A stretch of DNA of 64,000 nucleotides. Origin: Candidatus Defluviilinea proxima (lineage in GTDB: Bacteria; Chloroflexota; Anaerolineae; Anaerolineales; Villigracilaceae). Position numbers and translations under genes: made by a program. How positions within the stretch are numbered: position 1 is the first letter of the stretch; the number at the start of each line of letters is the position of its first letter. The stretch spans positions 2,185,501 through 2,249,500 of the forward strand of contig JADKIW010000001.1 in NCBI GenBank assembly GCA_016721115.1, given 5' to 3'. The notes under the pieces are model-generated. The model worked only from the letters and a program-made list of their open reading frames with translations, did not search any database and was not told where the DNA came from. This document shows positions 8,554 to 16,566 of this stretch, one piece after another.

Positions 8554-9111
8554 ATGGAAACCCAACCCGAAGTTTTATCCTTTGTCAAAGCCATGGCCTC
8601 CGCCGAGCGGTTGCGCGTCATTGGCGCCCTCGTGCGTGGACGTGCCACGCAGGCCGAAGTTGCCGAGCAGTTACATGTCCCTGTACGGGATGTGTTCGAG
8701 CACCTGTCCTTTCTTGCGCATGTCGGTATTGTCAGCGAAACGGACGGAGTCTACGAGTTGAACGAGAAAGCCATCGAAGCCCTAGCACGTGGACAATTCG
8801 AAGGCAAACGTCCCGCATATGAAGCGAAAGAAGAAAAGCAGGATGATGTCCGCAAAGTGTTGAAGAACTACCTCAATGCAGATGGAACACTCAAGCAACT
8901 CCCGCCCATGGGAAACAAACTGCTTATTATCCTCAATTTCATCGTGGATGCGTTTGCATTTGACACGAATTACACTGAAAAAGAGGTGAACACGATCCTG
9001 CGCCGTTTTCACGCAGATACAGCTGCCCTACGCCGTTACCTTGTAGACCACAAATTGATGGATCGCGAAGGCAATGGCACCAAGTATTGGAGAGTCAAAC
9101 ATGGAGAATAG
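8554..9111 (+). CDS. ArsR-like transcriptional regulator with DUF2087 domain (first copy)
   Basis: This 185-residue protein has an N-terminal winged helix-turn-helix (about residues 5-75, SAERLRVIGALVRGRATQAEVAEQLHVPVRDVFEHLSFLAHVGIV) and a C-terminal DUF2087 domain (about 95-183, with NADGTLKQLPP, the conserved YTEKEVNTILRRFHADTAALRRYLVDHKLMDR, and a YWRV end). DUF2087 is a domain of unknown function commonly fused to HTH domains. It is the first of three tightly packed genes; the last one has the same architecture. A perfect palindrome lies over its promoter. Its stop overlaps the start of the GIY-YIG-like gene by 11 bases. Confidence 0.85.
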   Translation: METQPEVLSFVKAMASAERLRVIGALVRGRATQAEVAEQLHVPVRDVFEHLSFLAHVGIVSETDGVYELNEKAIEALARGQFEGKRPAYEAKEEKQDDVRKVLKNYLNADGTLKQLPPMGNKLLIILNFIVDAFAFDTNYTEKEVNTILRRFHADTAALRRYLVDHKLMDREGNGTKYWRVKHGE

Positions 9112-9481
9112 TGTGAAGTCAAGAAAAGACATCCACAGAGAATATAAGGAGCGCGTAAAGCCATCCGGTATCTTTCAGGTAAAGAACATGGGGAATGGCA
9201 AGGTGCTTCTCGGTAGCAGCTTGAATCTTGAAGGCTCTTTGAACAAGCATAGATTTATGCTCAAGATCGGCAGTCATACCAACAAGGTTTTACAAAAGGA
9301 TTGGAATGAGTTTGGCGCTGACCAGTTTGTTTTCGAGATATTGGAGGAAGTGAAGGTTGTGGATAGTCCGAACTTCAACTTGAGCGATGAACTGACTTTG
9401 TTGGAACAGATCTGGCTGGAGAAACTTGAGCCCGTTGGTGAGCGTGGTTACAATGTCAACGAACGGATTCGTGAGGCATGA
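9101..9481 (+). CDS. GIY-YIG nuclease-like protein between two DUF2087 regulators
   Basis: The 126-residue product reads as a member of the GIY-YIG family: SGIFQVKNMGNGKVLLGSSLNLEG (about residues 20-43), a basic helix (NKHRFMLKIGSHTNKVLQKDWNEFG), VFEILEEV, and the acidic helix ELTLLEQIWLEKLEP with the candidate metal-binding Glu. The two signature tyrosines are changed (GIF instead of GIY, LLG instead of YIG), so activity may be altered or lost. I chose the ATG at 9101 because it has a GGAGAG site; a start at 9074 in the same frame is possible but would overlap more. It overlaps the preceding gene by 11 bases and is 6 bases from the next, so it is co-translated with both regulators. Confidence 0.75.
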   Translation: MENSVKSRKDIHREYKERVKPSGIFQVKNMGNGKVLLGSSLNLEGSLNKHRFMLKIGSHTNKVLQKDWNEFGADQFVFEILEEVKVVDSPNFNLSDELTLLEQIWLEKLEPVGERGYNVNERIREA

Positions 9482-9487
9482 TTTAAC

Positions 9488-10045
9488 ATGAGCGAGGAAC
9501 TTGTCAACTTTTTCAAAGCACTTGCGGATTCGAGCCGCCTCAAGATCGTTGGCTTGCTCGCTGAAAAGTCCTATAGCGTGGAGGAGCTTGCCGCGTTGCT
9601 GAATTTGAAGCCATCCACGGTCTCGCATCATCTTTCCAAGTTGTCGGAGGCGGGGTTGGTGCAATCGCGCGCAGAAAGCTATTACAGCGTCTATCAGTTG
9701 GATCGTAAAATGCTCGAGGAAAAATCACGCACTATTTTTTCGAGCGAAGAACTTTCCACTGTCGCCGCTGAGGTGGATGCCGATGCCTACGATTCGAAAG
9801 TGGTCAAAGACTTCACAAAGCGTGATGGGAGTTTGAAGACCATCCCCGCGCAACAAAAAAAGCTGGAAGCGATCCTGCGGTATGTTGTGAAATCGTTTGA
9901 AGTGGGAAAACGTTATAGTGAGAAGCGTGTCAACGAGATCCTCTCGAAGTATCACGAGGATACGGCAACCTTGCGCCGTGAATTGATCGGTTATGGATTG
10001 ATGGCGCGTGAAGGTGGTGGGGGAGAGTATTGGCGGGTCGAATAA
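9488..10045 (+). CDS. ArsR-like transcriptional regulator with DUF2087 domain (second copy)
   Basis: The 185-residue sequence has a clear ArsR-type winged helix (about residues 3-80: LVNFFKALADSSRLKIVGLLAEKSYSVEELAALLNLKPSTVSHHLSKLSEAGLV) followed by DUF2087 (KRDGSLKTIPAQQKKLEAILRYVV, KRYSEKRVNEILSKYHEDTATLRRELIGYGLMAR, EYWRVE). No metal-binding cysteine motif is seen, so it is not an obvious metal sensor. It has the same length and plan as the first gene of the cassette but a different HTH, so the two may form heterodimers or recognise different sites. It is followed by a strong terminator. Confidence 0.87.
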   Translation: MSEELVNFFKALADSSRLKIVGLLAEKSYSVEELAALLNLKPSTVSHHLSKLSEAGLVQSRAESYYSVYQLDRKMLEEKSRTIFSSEELSTVAAEVDADAYDSKVVKDFTKRDGSLKTIPAQQKKLEAILRYVVKSFEVGKRYSEKRVNEILSKYHEDTATLRRELIGYGLMAREGGGGEYWRVE

Positions 10046-10060
10046 ACCCAGTTTAAAAAT

Positions 10061-10104
10061 AAATCAGGGTCGCAAAGAATTTTTCTTTGCGACCCTGATT
10101 TTTA
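10061..10104. terminator. strong bidirectional terminator
   Basis: A perfect 19-bp stem (10061-10079 with 10083-10101) with a three-base loop, flanked by A-rich and T-rich ends, separates the convergent DUF2087 cassette and the response regulator gene. Confidence 0.93.
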
Positions 10105-10115
10105 TATGCTGTTCG

Positions 10116-10778
10116 CTATTTTTCTCTGTTGACCAAACCGCTTTGCCAGGCATATACAGCCACCTGGGTGCGATCTGCAAGATGCAACTTGCTCAGGATA
10201 TTGCTCACATGTCCCTTGACCGTGTTTTCACTGATCACAAGATTCTCTGCGATCTGACTGTTGGTCATGCCTTTGGCGATCAGGCGCAACACATCCAATT
10301 CCCGTTCAGTCAACTCGGTGAATAAAGCGGGCTCCTCGCTGGCGTCGCCGCGAATATTTTCAAGGACACGTTCTGCCACCAGCGGATGCAATGTCACTTC
10401 ATGGCGTACCGCGCGTTGCAGTGTATCTGCCAGTTTTTCCATCTTCATGTCTTTGAGAATATAAGAGATCGCTCCGGCCTTTAGCGCAGGGAAGATATGC
10501 ACGTCCTCATGATAGGAAGTTAACACCACCACCTGTGTGCGCGGACTGATCTTCTTGATCTGACGCGTTGTTTCCACGCCATCCATCCCCGGCATGATCA
10601 GGTCTAGCAATACGATGTCTGGGATCAATTCCGCAACCAGTTTGACCGCCGCCTCCCCTGACTCGGCCTCGCCCACCACTTCAAATGTCTTAATGGTTTC
10701 AAGATAGGAACGGATACCGTTGCGCACGACTTCGTGATCGTCAACGATCAGGATGCTGTAAATGTTGCTCTTTGCCAT
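10116..10778 (-). CDS. NarL/FixJ-type response regulator
   Basis: The 220-residue protein has a CheY-like receiver (about 1-125) with the acidic pair (VDDHE), the phospho-acceptor Asp in DIVLLDLIMPGMDG, the Thr in VVVLTSYHED and the Lys in YILKDMKME, and a LuxR-type HTH (about 150-215: LTERELDVLRLIAKGMTNSQIAENLVISENTVKGHVSNILSKLHLADRTQ). It begins 15 bases after the stop of the large histidine kinase on the same strand, behind a GAGG site. This arrangement shows that the kinase is its partner. Target genes cannot be read from the sequence. Confidence 0.95.
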   Translation of the reverse strand: MAKSNIYSILIVDDHEVVRNGIRSYLETIKTFEVVGEAESGEAAVKLVAELIPDIVLLDLIMPGMDGVETTRQIKKISPRTQVVVLTSYHEDVHIFPALKAGAISYILKDMKMEKLADTLQRAVRHEVTLHPLVAERVLENIRGDASEEPALFTELTERELDVLRLIAKGMTNSQIAENLVISENTVKGHVSNILSKLHLADRTQVAVYAWQSGLVNREK

Positions 10779-10793
10779 GTTCTCGCCTCTTTC

Positions 10794-13700
10794 TTAATCT
10801 TTGATCGGAGCCTGCACAATGATCTTTGTTCCCTGCCCCGGCGTGCTTTGGATTTGTACTGTCCCGTGTATGCTGGCCACACGTTCGCGAATGGAACGCA
10901 ACCCCAAACCGTGACTCTTCAACTTGACATCGAACCCGCGGCCATCGTCACTGACAGAAAGTTGCAGTGAGTCGCTATTGTACATCAAGGAGAGTTCCAC
11001 ATGCTGTGCCTGGCTGTGACGTGCCACATTGGCAAGCGATTCCTGTGCTACACGGTAAATGGCCTGCTCGATGCCAAGCGGTAAGGGACGTTCGTTTCGC
11101 ATGGAGAAATCAACTTTGATGTCGTTGCGGTTTTCCCATTCATACATATATTCACGAAGGACAGTGGGTAATCCCTTTTCTTGCAGGGCGATCGGGTAGA
11201 TCTCCTGTACAAGGAAGGTCAACTCTTGGATCACATCCGAAACGAGATTTTCAGCCTCATTCAGGTGTAAGTAAGCAGGGTTTCCGTTTCCCTTTATGAT
11301 GCCACGCGCCGTGCCGAGTTGTGCAAGGGCGGCAAAGGCTTTTTGTTTGGCGCTATCATGCAGGTCCCGTGCGAGGCGGTTTCGTTCTTCCATCACAGCC
11401 AGATCTTTCGTTTGCTCGAAGAGTTCCATATTCGCGATGGAGATCGAAGCACGGTGCGTCAATGCGGAGAATAGGCGGGTGATATCGTCGCCGATTAGAT
11501 TTGGTTTCGTAAAGCCCACGTTGAAAACACCGACGGTCTTATTGTCCACGATGATGGGCAGATGCACAAAGGAGCGGATGCCCTCAGTGATTAACGCTTC
11601 GCGCACATCCTCGCGGAATTCGTTCATATCCATATGTCGCACAATGGCTGGGACGCCGGTCTCCAGCACTTTGCCGATGTATCCCTCGCCTTTTGCAAAT
11701 TGCAATACTTTGAGCGTCTCCGGAAGGTAACCGCGACTCACACGTGGACGGACCTTTGTCCGTTTTTCATCCCATGCGAAGACGATACTGCGGTCGGCAT
11801 TGAGTGTATCCACTGCCACATCCACCAATGTCTGGAAGACTTGTTGCAGACTTACGTTACGAAGGATGCGTTCGTCGGCCTGATAGAGCGCCTGGATCTC
11901 CTGGCTTCGTTTTTCGAGGGCGCTTGTTCTGTCACGGACAAGTCGTTCAAGTTGGCGGTTGCGATCCTGAATGGACCTTGTCCTCAGGCCAATTCCGCTT
12001 GCGACCGCTCCAAGGACTAAGAACACGAGCAGAATGCGAAACCATACCGTCGCCCAGAAGGGAGGCACAACGGTCACGTGGATACGCACCGGCGTTTCGT
12101 TCCACACTCCATCACTGTTTGTGGCTTTCAATAGGAGTGTGTAACTCCCGCCGGCGAGGTTGGTATAACGGCCGTTACGTTTTGTGCCTATATAGTTCCA
12201 GGTGTTGTCGAAATCTTCCAGCATATAAGCATAATTATTCTTAAGCGGCTGGTTATAACTGAGCGCGGCATATTCAAATTCGAACGAATTGTGCGGCCAT
12301 CGGAGAGTGATGTTCTTTGTTTCCAGTGCGGGATCGATCTTAATGGGCACACCATCTTGTGAGATGGAAAGCAGTGTGATCTGCGGTGCTACCGGGTTAT
12401 CGACGATGTTGCGCGGGTCGAAAACAGTCAGCCCATTGATGCCCCCGAAATGGAGCTTTCCGTTAATGCCTTTTGCATAGGCTCCCATATTGAATTCATT
12501 GCCCTGCAAGCCATCGCCGACATCGAAGTTTCGAAATGCATTGGTCTCAGGGTCAAAGCGAGAGAGACCATGATTCGTGCTCATCCAAAGATATCCGTTT
12601 TCATCTTCGAGAATGCTATAAACAACCCCGTTGGCAAGTCCGTCCTTTTCGAGAAGATACGTGAATGAATTGGTCTCCGGGTGATATTGGTTTAACCCTC
12701 CTCCCGATGTGCCGATCCAAAGGCGGCCCTTGCTATCCTGATAGATGGAGAGGATCGAGTCGTTGTTTAAGCTCTTGCTATCCAATTGGTTATATTGATA
12801 GTGTGTAAATATACCGGTATGACGGTCGAACCGGTTAAGGCCATTCTCTAGTGTGCCCACCCATAGAAACCCCTGATTATCTTCGCGGATCACTGTTACA
12901 TTGCCGCCGCTCAATGACGTCAGATTGTTTGCATCAGGGAAATAATGTGTGAAGTTGTTGGTTGCCCGGTTGAATCTCTCCAACCCTGCGCCAGTACCCA
13001 CCCATAATACATTTTGACTATCTTCGTACAGAGTGTATACCGTGTTGGAGCCCAGACTATAGGACCGTTCACTATTGGAATGATAGTGCGTGAAGGTATT
13101 TTCTGTTGGGTCCAGCCTGTCGAGCCCATTGGCTGTTCCGATCCATATCATGCCTTCATGATCGAAGGCCAGCGAAAGGATCTCATTGGAAGCCAGGCTA
13201 TTCGGATTTTGCGGGTCAGCAGTGTAGTGGGTGATGTCTCCAGAAAGCCAGTTGATGAGATTCAACCCCTTACCATTTGTCCCAACCCAAATACTCCCAT
13301 AGCGGTTGACCAAAAGCGCAGTGACATAATTCCCGCTCAAACTGTTGGGGATTCCGGGTTCGTTACGGAAGTAGGCGAACTTGTCACGTCCGCGGTCGTA
13401 TTTGTTAACGCCGCCGTATGTGCCGAACCACAACACACCTCCACGATCCTCGAATATGGATAGGACCGTGTTGTTACTCAAGCTTTTGGGGAAGGATGGA
13501 TCGTTATAGTAATGGATGAACCGTGAACCATCGTTGCTTAATCGATCAAGCCCAGCGTTCGTTCCCACCCATAGATTTCCGGAATGGTCGGCATACAATG
13601 TATTGATCGCATTGTTGATCGGGCTTAATGGTTCCAAGCCTCCAGCCATAAAGCGGGTGACTACACCGGTGATCAAATTGAGCTTATTCAATCCCTTTGC

Positions 13701-14531
13701 AGTGCCCACCCATAACGTGTCAGCAGTATCTTCCACCAAAGATGTCACACGATTGTTGCTCAGCGTGTTTTCATCGTCTGGGTTGTGTTGATAAGAAATG
13801 ATGACGCCTCTACCCGGTTCGAAACGATCCAGACCACCATCTGTACCGACCCAATACCGTTCTTTTTGATCCTGATAGATCAATGAAACTTTTTGTCCGC
13901 TCAAACCGGTGGGGTTATTGGGTTCATACACATAATGGACAAAGGTCTTCTGTACTGGTTGAAACAGGTCCAAGCCACTGGATGTGCCAACCCAAAGGTT
14001 GCCTTTTTTATCCACGTAAAGTGTATTGACCCGGTCATCGCTCAGGCTGGATGGGTTGGTTTCGTCGTGTCGGAATGGAGTAAATTGCTCGGTATGCGGA
14101 TCGTATCGGTTCAACCCGCCGTGACGTGTTCCGAACCATAAGTATCCCTCACGGTCTTCCACAATGGATGTGATCCAACGATCACTCAAACTATTGATAT
14201 TGTCCCGGTCTGGTTTGAAGGTCTTGAATGTATATCCATCATAACGATTCAAACCATCCTCTGTACCGAGCCATAGAAATCCGCTCTTATCTTGAAGGAT
14301 GGCATGTACGGAACTTTGGGAAAGACCTTGTTCGATGCTGATCAGGTCGAAGCGCAAGACGCAGTTGCACATTTCGGGCATGGGGATGGATTGAACCCGG
14401 CTCGGGGCTTCGGGGAGGCTGGTCGCGACAGAATCAGCTTTAGGCGTCGCTGGAAGCGAGTTCCCTGTCTCACATGAGGCAAGAACGAGGGCAAGGATCA
14501 GCCCGAGGAGGATGAAAGTCCTGCTTTTCAT
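10794..14531 (-). CDS. sensor histidine kinase with double beta-propeller, Y_Y_Y, GAF and HisKA_3 domains
   Basis: The 1245-residue protein starts with a lipoprotein-like signal (FILLGLILALVLASCETG). About 14 propeller repeats follow (WLGTEDGLNRYD, WVGTNAGLDRLS and similar, about residues 45-690), which would make two seven-bladed propellers. Next come a Y_Y_Y domain (NNYAYMLEDFDNTWNYIG), one membrane helix (WFRILLVFLVLGAVASGIGL), a GAF domain, a HisKA_3 dimerisation region (RNRLARDLHDSAKQKAFAAL, His phospho-acceptor) and an HATPase domain (DDGRGFDV, HGLGLRSIRERV). This resembles the propeller sensors known from Bacteroidetes two-component systems that detect extracellular polymers. I chose the ATG at 14531 because TATACT lies six bases upstream and the signal peptide starts there; a longer frame reaches 14711 without a sensible N-terminus. 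The response regulator follows 15 bases later. Confidence 0.92.
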   Translation of the reverse strand: MKSRTFILLGLILALVLASCETGNSLPATPKADSVATSLPEAPSRVQSIPMPEMCNCVLRFDLISIEQGLSQSSVHAILQDKSGFLWLGTEDGLNRYDGYTFKTFKPDRDNINSLSDRWITSIVEDREGYLWFGTRHGGLNRYDPHTEQFTPFRHDETNPSSLSDDRVNTLYVDKKGNLWVGTSSGLDLFQPVQKTFVHYVYEPNNPTGLSGQKVSLIYQDQKERYWVGTDGGLDRFEPGRGVIISYQHNPDDENTLSNNRVTSLVEDTADTLWVGTAKGLNKLNLITGVVTRFMAGGLEPLSPINNAINTLYADHSGNLWVGTNAGLDRLSNDGSRFIHYYNDPSFPKSLSNNTVLSIFEDRGGVLWFGTYGGVNKYDRGRDKFAYFRNEPGIPNSLSGNYVTALLVNRYGSIWVGTNGKGLNLINWLSGDITHYTADPQNPNSLASNEILSLAFDHEGMIWIGTANGLDRLDPTENTFTHYHSNSERSYSLGSNTVYTLYEDSQNVLWVGTGAGLERFNRATNNFTHYFPDANNLTSLSGGNVTVIREDNQGFLWVGTLENGLNRFDRHTGIFTHYQYNQLDSKSLNNDSILSIYQDSKGRLWIGTSGGGLNQYHPETNSFTYLLEKDGLANGVVYSILEDENGYLWMSTNHGLSRFDPETNAFRNFDVGDGLQGNEFNMGAYAKGINGKLHFGGINGLTVFDPRNIVDNPVAPQITLLSISQDGVPIKIDPALETKNITLRWPHNSFEFEYAALSYNQPLKNNYAYMLEDFDNTWNYIGTKRNGRYTNLAGGSYTLLLKATNSDGVWNETPVRIHVTVVPPFWATVWFRILLVFLVLGAVASGIGLRTRSIQDRNRQLERLVRDRTSALEKRSQEIQALYQADERILRNVSLQQVFQTLVDVAVDTLNADRSIVFAWDEKRTKVRPRVSRGYLPETLKVLQFAKGEGYIGKVLETGVPAIVRHMDMNEFREDVREALITEGIRSFVHLPIIVDNKTVGVFNVGFTKPNLIGDDITRLFSALTHRASISIANMELFEQTKDLAVMEERNRLARDLHDSAKQKAFAALAQLGTARGIIKGNGNPAYLHLNEAENLVSDVIQELTFLVQEIYPIALQEKGLPTVLREYMYEWENRNDIKVDFSMRNERPLPLGIEQAIYRVAQESLANVARHSQAQHVELSLMYNSDSLQLSVSDDGRGFDVKLKSHGLGLRSIRERVASIHGTVQIQSTPGQGTKIIVQAPIKD

Positions 14532-14537
14532 AGCCAC

Positions 14538-14543
14538 AGTATA
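14538..14543 (-). promoter_or_regulatory. -10 box, leaderless start for the propeller histidine kinase
   Basis: On the minus strand, TATACT is followed by six bases and the ATG at 14531, with no ribosome-binding site. This supports the shorter start. Confidence 0.5.
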
Positions 14544-14644
14544 GTACATATAATACCCACGGTCACGCACCTGCCCTGACGGGGGTGCCAGGGAATTGTG
14601 CTTTATGACCATGTGGGTATAACTGTCGCTTGTTTTCCTGCTGG

Positions 14645-15055
14645 TTACTTCAAGGTGCGGAGGAACGCAACCACCTGCCAGATCTGTTCCTCTTTGAGGA
14701 CGCCTTTCCATCCCACCATGGATGTGCCGTACTTGCCTTCTGAAATGCGCCAGAACAAGTACTCATCTGTAGCAACTGTTTGCAAGGCGGCTAGATTCTG
14801 TGGCCTGGGGTCAATTGCCTGTCCGGCGGGACCATCGCCATGACCTTGTGTTCCGTGACAAGCCTCGCAATTTGCGTGAAATACATTTGCACCCTCTGTC
14901 GCCGCCTCTGCGCCAAGCGGATTGGTCTTGCCCGCATATTCCGCAGGAACAGATTCAAGCGTACCAATCGCTTGAGGAGAACTGCTTTCATTGCTTGAGC
15001 AAGCTGTTAGTAGAAGAATACTCAAAACGAGGATAGTGATGGATATTTTTCTCAT
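14645..15055 (-). CDS. lipoprotein cytochrome c
   Basis: The 136-residue product has a lipoprotein signal (ITILVLSILLLTACSS) and one class I cytochrome c domain: heme-binding CEACH (about residue 67), GHGDGPAGQAIDPRPQNL, and the probable axial Met in GKYGTSMVGWKG, ending EEQIWQVVAFLRTLK. It should carry electrons on the outer face of the membrane. I chose ATG 15055 because the signal peptide begins there. It follows ctaA by one base on the same strand, which suggests a link to an oxygen-reducing terminal oxidase, but no oxidase subunit genes are in the window. Confidence 0.92.
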   Translation of the reverse strand: MRKISITILVLSILLLTACSSNESSSPQAIGTLESVPAEYAGKTNPLGAEAATEGANVFHANCEACHGTQGHGDGPAGQAIDPRPQNLAALQTVATDEYLFWRISEGKYGTSMVGWKGVLKEEQIWQVVAFLRTLK

Positions 15056-15056
15056 T

Positions 15057-16091
15057 TTATAGACCTTTGGCATCCAATGCTCTGAACCGATGAATAAAGT
15101 ACACTGCCAGACCAAATAATACGATGGCATTTGCCTGATGGAGCAATGCAATGACGATATTTACATTAGAGATGACAGTCACTATGCCCAACACGATCTG
15201 CAAAATGACCACACCGATCAACCACTTGAGCCCCGTTTGAAGGTCTTGTGGAAATCCCTGTTTCTTTGAAGCGGAATAGATCAATGGGACAGCCAACAAG
15301 ACCACAAACGCAAACCAACGATGGATGAATACGATGGCTTGTGGGGATTCGATCAGGTTGATGGCAGAGTTGAAAAGGTTGGGCGGAATAAGCTTGCCGA
15401 GCATCAACGGCCATGTATTTGATACATGCCCGGCCTTGAGGCCCGCTGTGAATCCGCCGTATGTGATCTGAACGATCAGCAAAACGAAATACACAACAGA
15501 CAACTTCGAAGGCAGAGACCACTTGGCCTTTGCCCCCGAATTGTCGAAACCGAATTTATGTCCAAGGGCAGTCCAGTAGGCGAGGCCGAACAAGGTTAGT
15601 GCGAGGAGCAAGTGTATCGTCAGGTTGAAGTGACTGACGGATGGGCGGTCTACCAATCCGCTGGCGACCATGATCCAGCCCGCGAGAGCTTGTGAAATGA
15701 AAAGGATTCCCATCACGAAGTAGATGCCGAACTCTTTCCAAGGGATCGCCTTCTTGAAGAGGAAATAAAAAACAGGGATGGCATAGATCAGCCCAGCAAA
15801 GCGCGCGATGTTGCGATGAAACCATTCCATGTAAAAGATGAATTTGTATTCATCCAATGTCATGTTCGAGTTGACCTTGATGTATTCAGGCGTCAACTGA
15901 TATTTTGCAAACTCTTCCTGCCAGGCTTGTGCGCCGATAGGCGGCATCGACCCGCTGATGGGGTTCCACTCCACGATGGATAAGCCCGAACGTGTAAGAC
16001 GTACAAATCCCCCGAAGACGACAAGAAACGCAACGACAAAGACGAAGATGAAAAGCCAGTTCATCACCGCACGATTCTGAGTTTGAGGCAT
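15057..16091 (-). CDS. ctaA: heme A synthase, COX15/CtaA family
   Basis: CtaA oxidises the C8 methyl of heme O to a formyl group, giving heme A for cytochrome oxidases. The 344-residue sequence has about eight membrane helices and the conserved histidines in EWFHRNIARFAGL, SHFNLTIHLLLAL, FIHRWFAF and LLHQANAIVLF, plus FVRLTRSGLSIVEWNPISGSMPP near the start. ATG 16091 is preceded by GGGAGGG; upstream in-frame sequence is not protein-like. A cytochrome c gene follows directly. The presence of ctaA implies that the organism makes an aa3-type oxidase and therefore respires oxygen at least under some conditions. Confidence 0.95.
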   Translation of the reverse strand: MPQTQNRAVMNWLFIFVFVVAFLVVFGGFVRLTRSGLSIVEWNPISGSMPPIGAQAWQEEFAKYQLTPEYIKVNSNMTLDEYKFIFYMEWFHRNIARFAGLIYAIPVFYFLFKKAIPWKEFGIYFVMGILFISQALAGWIMVASGLVDRPSVSHFNLTIHLLLALTLFGLAYWTALGHKFGFDNSGAKAKWSLPSKLSVVYFVLLIVQITYGGFTAGLKAGHVSNTWPLMLGKLIPPNLFNSAINLIESPQAIVFIHRWFAFVVLLAVPLIYSASKKQGFPQDLQTGLKWLIGVVILQIVLGIVTVISNVNIVIALLHQANAIVLFGLAVYFIHRFRALDAKGL

Positions 16092-16110
16092 GTTTGCCCT
16101 CCCAATTGAG

Positions 16111-16144
16111 TTTGGAATCAAGAAGCTTGCTTCCTGATTCCAAA
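16111..16144. repeat. palindromic element (GGAATCAAGAAGC type), copy 1
   Basis: TTTGGAATCA..GAAGC (16111-16126) pairs with GCTTC..TGATTCCAAA (16129-16144). It lies in the leader between the ctaA -10 box and the ctaA start. A second, less symmetrical copy is at 63963-63989. Confidence 0.7.
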
Positions 16145-16149
16145 ACGGG

Positions 16150-16155
16150 ATTATA
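16150..16155 (-). promoter_or_regulatory. -10 box of ctaA
   Basis: TATAAT on the minus strand, 58 bases before the ctaA start codon, divergent from the hypA promoter. Confidence 0.45.
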
Positions 16156-16219
16156 GCATCGGGGAATAAGAGGCCGATTAAGCCGGAGCAACCGTCAGTT
16201 AAGTGCGAAGCGCATGTCG

Positions 16220-16225
16220 TATAAT
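16220..16225 (+). promoter_or_regulatory. -10 box, leaderless start for hypA
   Basis: A consensus TATAAT is followed by eight bases and then ATG at 16234, with no ribosome-binding site. Confidence 0.55.
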
Positions 16226-16233
16226 CCCACTCT

Positions 16234-16566
16234 ATGCATGAACAGCGATCCGCAAAAATACTTTTCGATAAAGCCATCCAGCATCCACATGCGGAGGACA
16301 TCAGGCAAATTCAAGTCGCCATCGGTGAAATATCAGAACTCGATCAAGGCATCATTCAACAGCAGTGGGTTGAGTTGAGCAAAGGCACAGCCCTGGAACG
16401 CGCGCAGATTCGTTTTCGTCTTATCACTGCCGAAGCACAGTGCATGGCCTGCTTCAAAAAATATTATCCCGTGAACGGAACCATCCATTGCCCGCACTGC
16501 GGAAGTTTCGGCGCAAAAATTTTATCTGGTGAGGAATTTTATGTTGAACACATTGAGACAAAGTAG
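16234..16566 (+). CDS. hypA: HypA-like nickel metallochaperone
   Basis: HypA delivers nickel to NiFe hydrogenases (and to urease in some bacteria). The 110-residue protein begins with MHE, the Ni-binding His-Glu motif of the family, and has the zinc-binding pair CMAC...CPHC (about residues 73-92), with IQVAIGEISELD in between. Length and motifs are normal for the family. No hydrogenase or other hyp gene is in the window, so it is an orphan here; its partners may lie elsewhere. The following gene overlaps it by 26 bases. Confidence 0.82.
   Translation: MHEQRSAKILFDKAIQHPHAEDIRQIQVAIGEISELDQGIIQQQWVELSKGTALERAQIRFRLITAEAQCMACFKKYYPVNGTIHCPHCGSFGAKILSGEEFYVEHIETK

Noticed and set aside
14532..14711. 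N-terminal extension of the propeller histidine kinase up to 14711
   Set aside because: The extension puts the signal peptide at residue 61 and has no protein-like pattern; a -10 box sits six bases before ATG 14531.
16092..16301. N-terminal extension of heme A synthase
   Set aside because: It crosses the divergent hypA promoter and a palindrome, and ATG 16091 has a strong GGGAGGG site.
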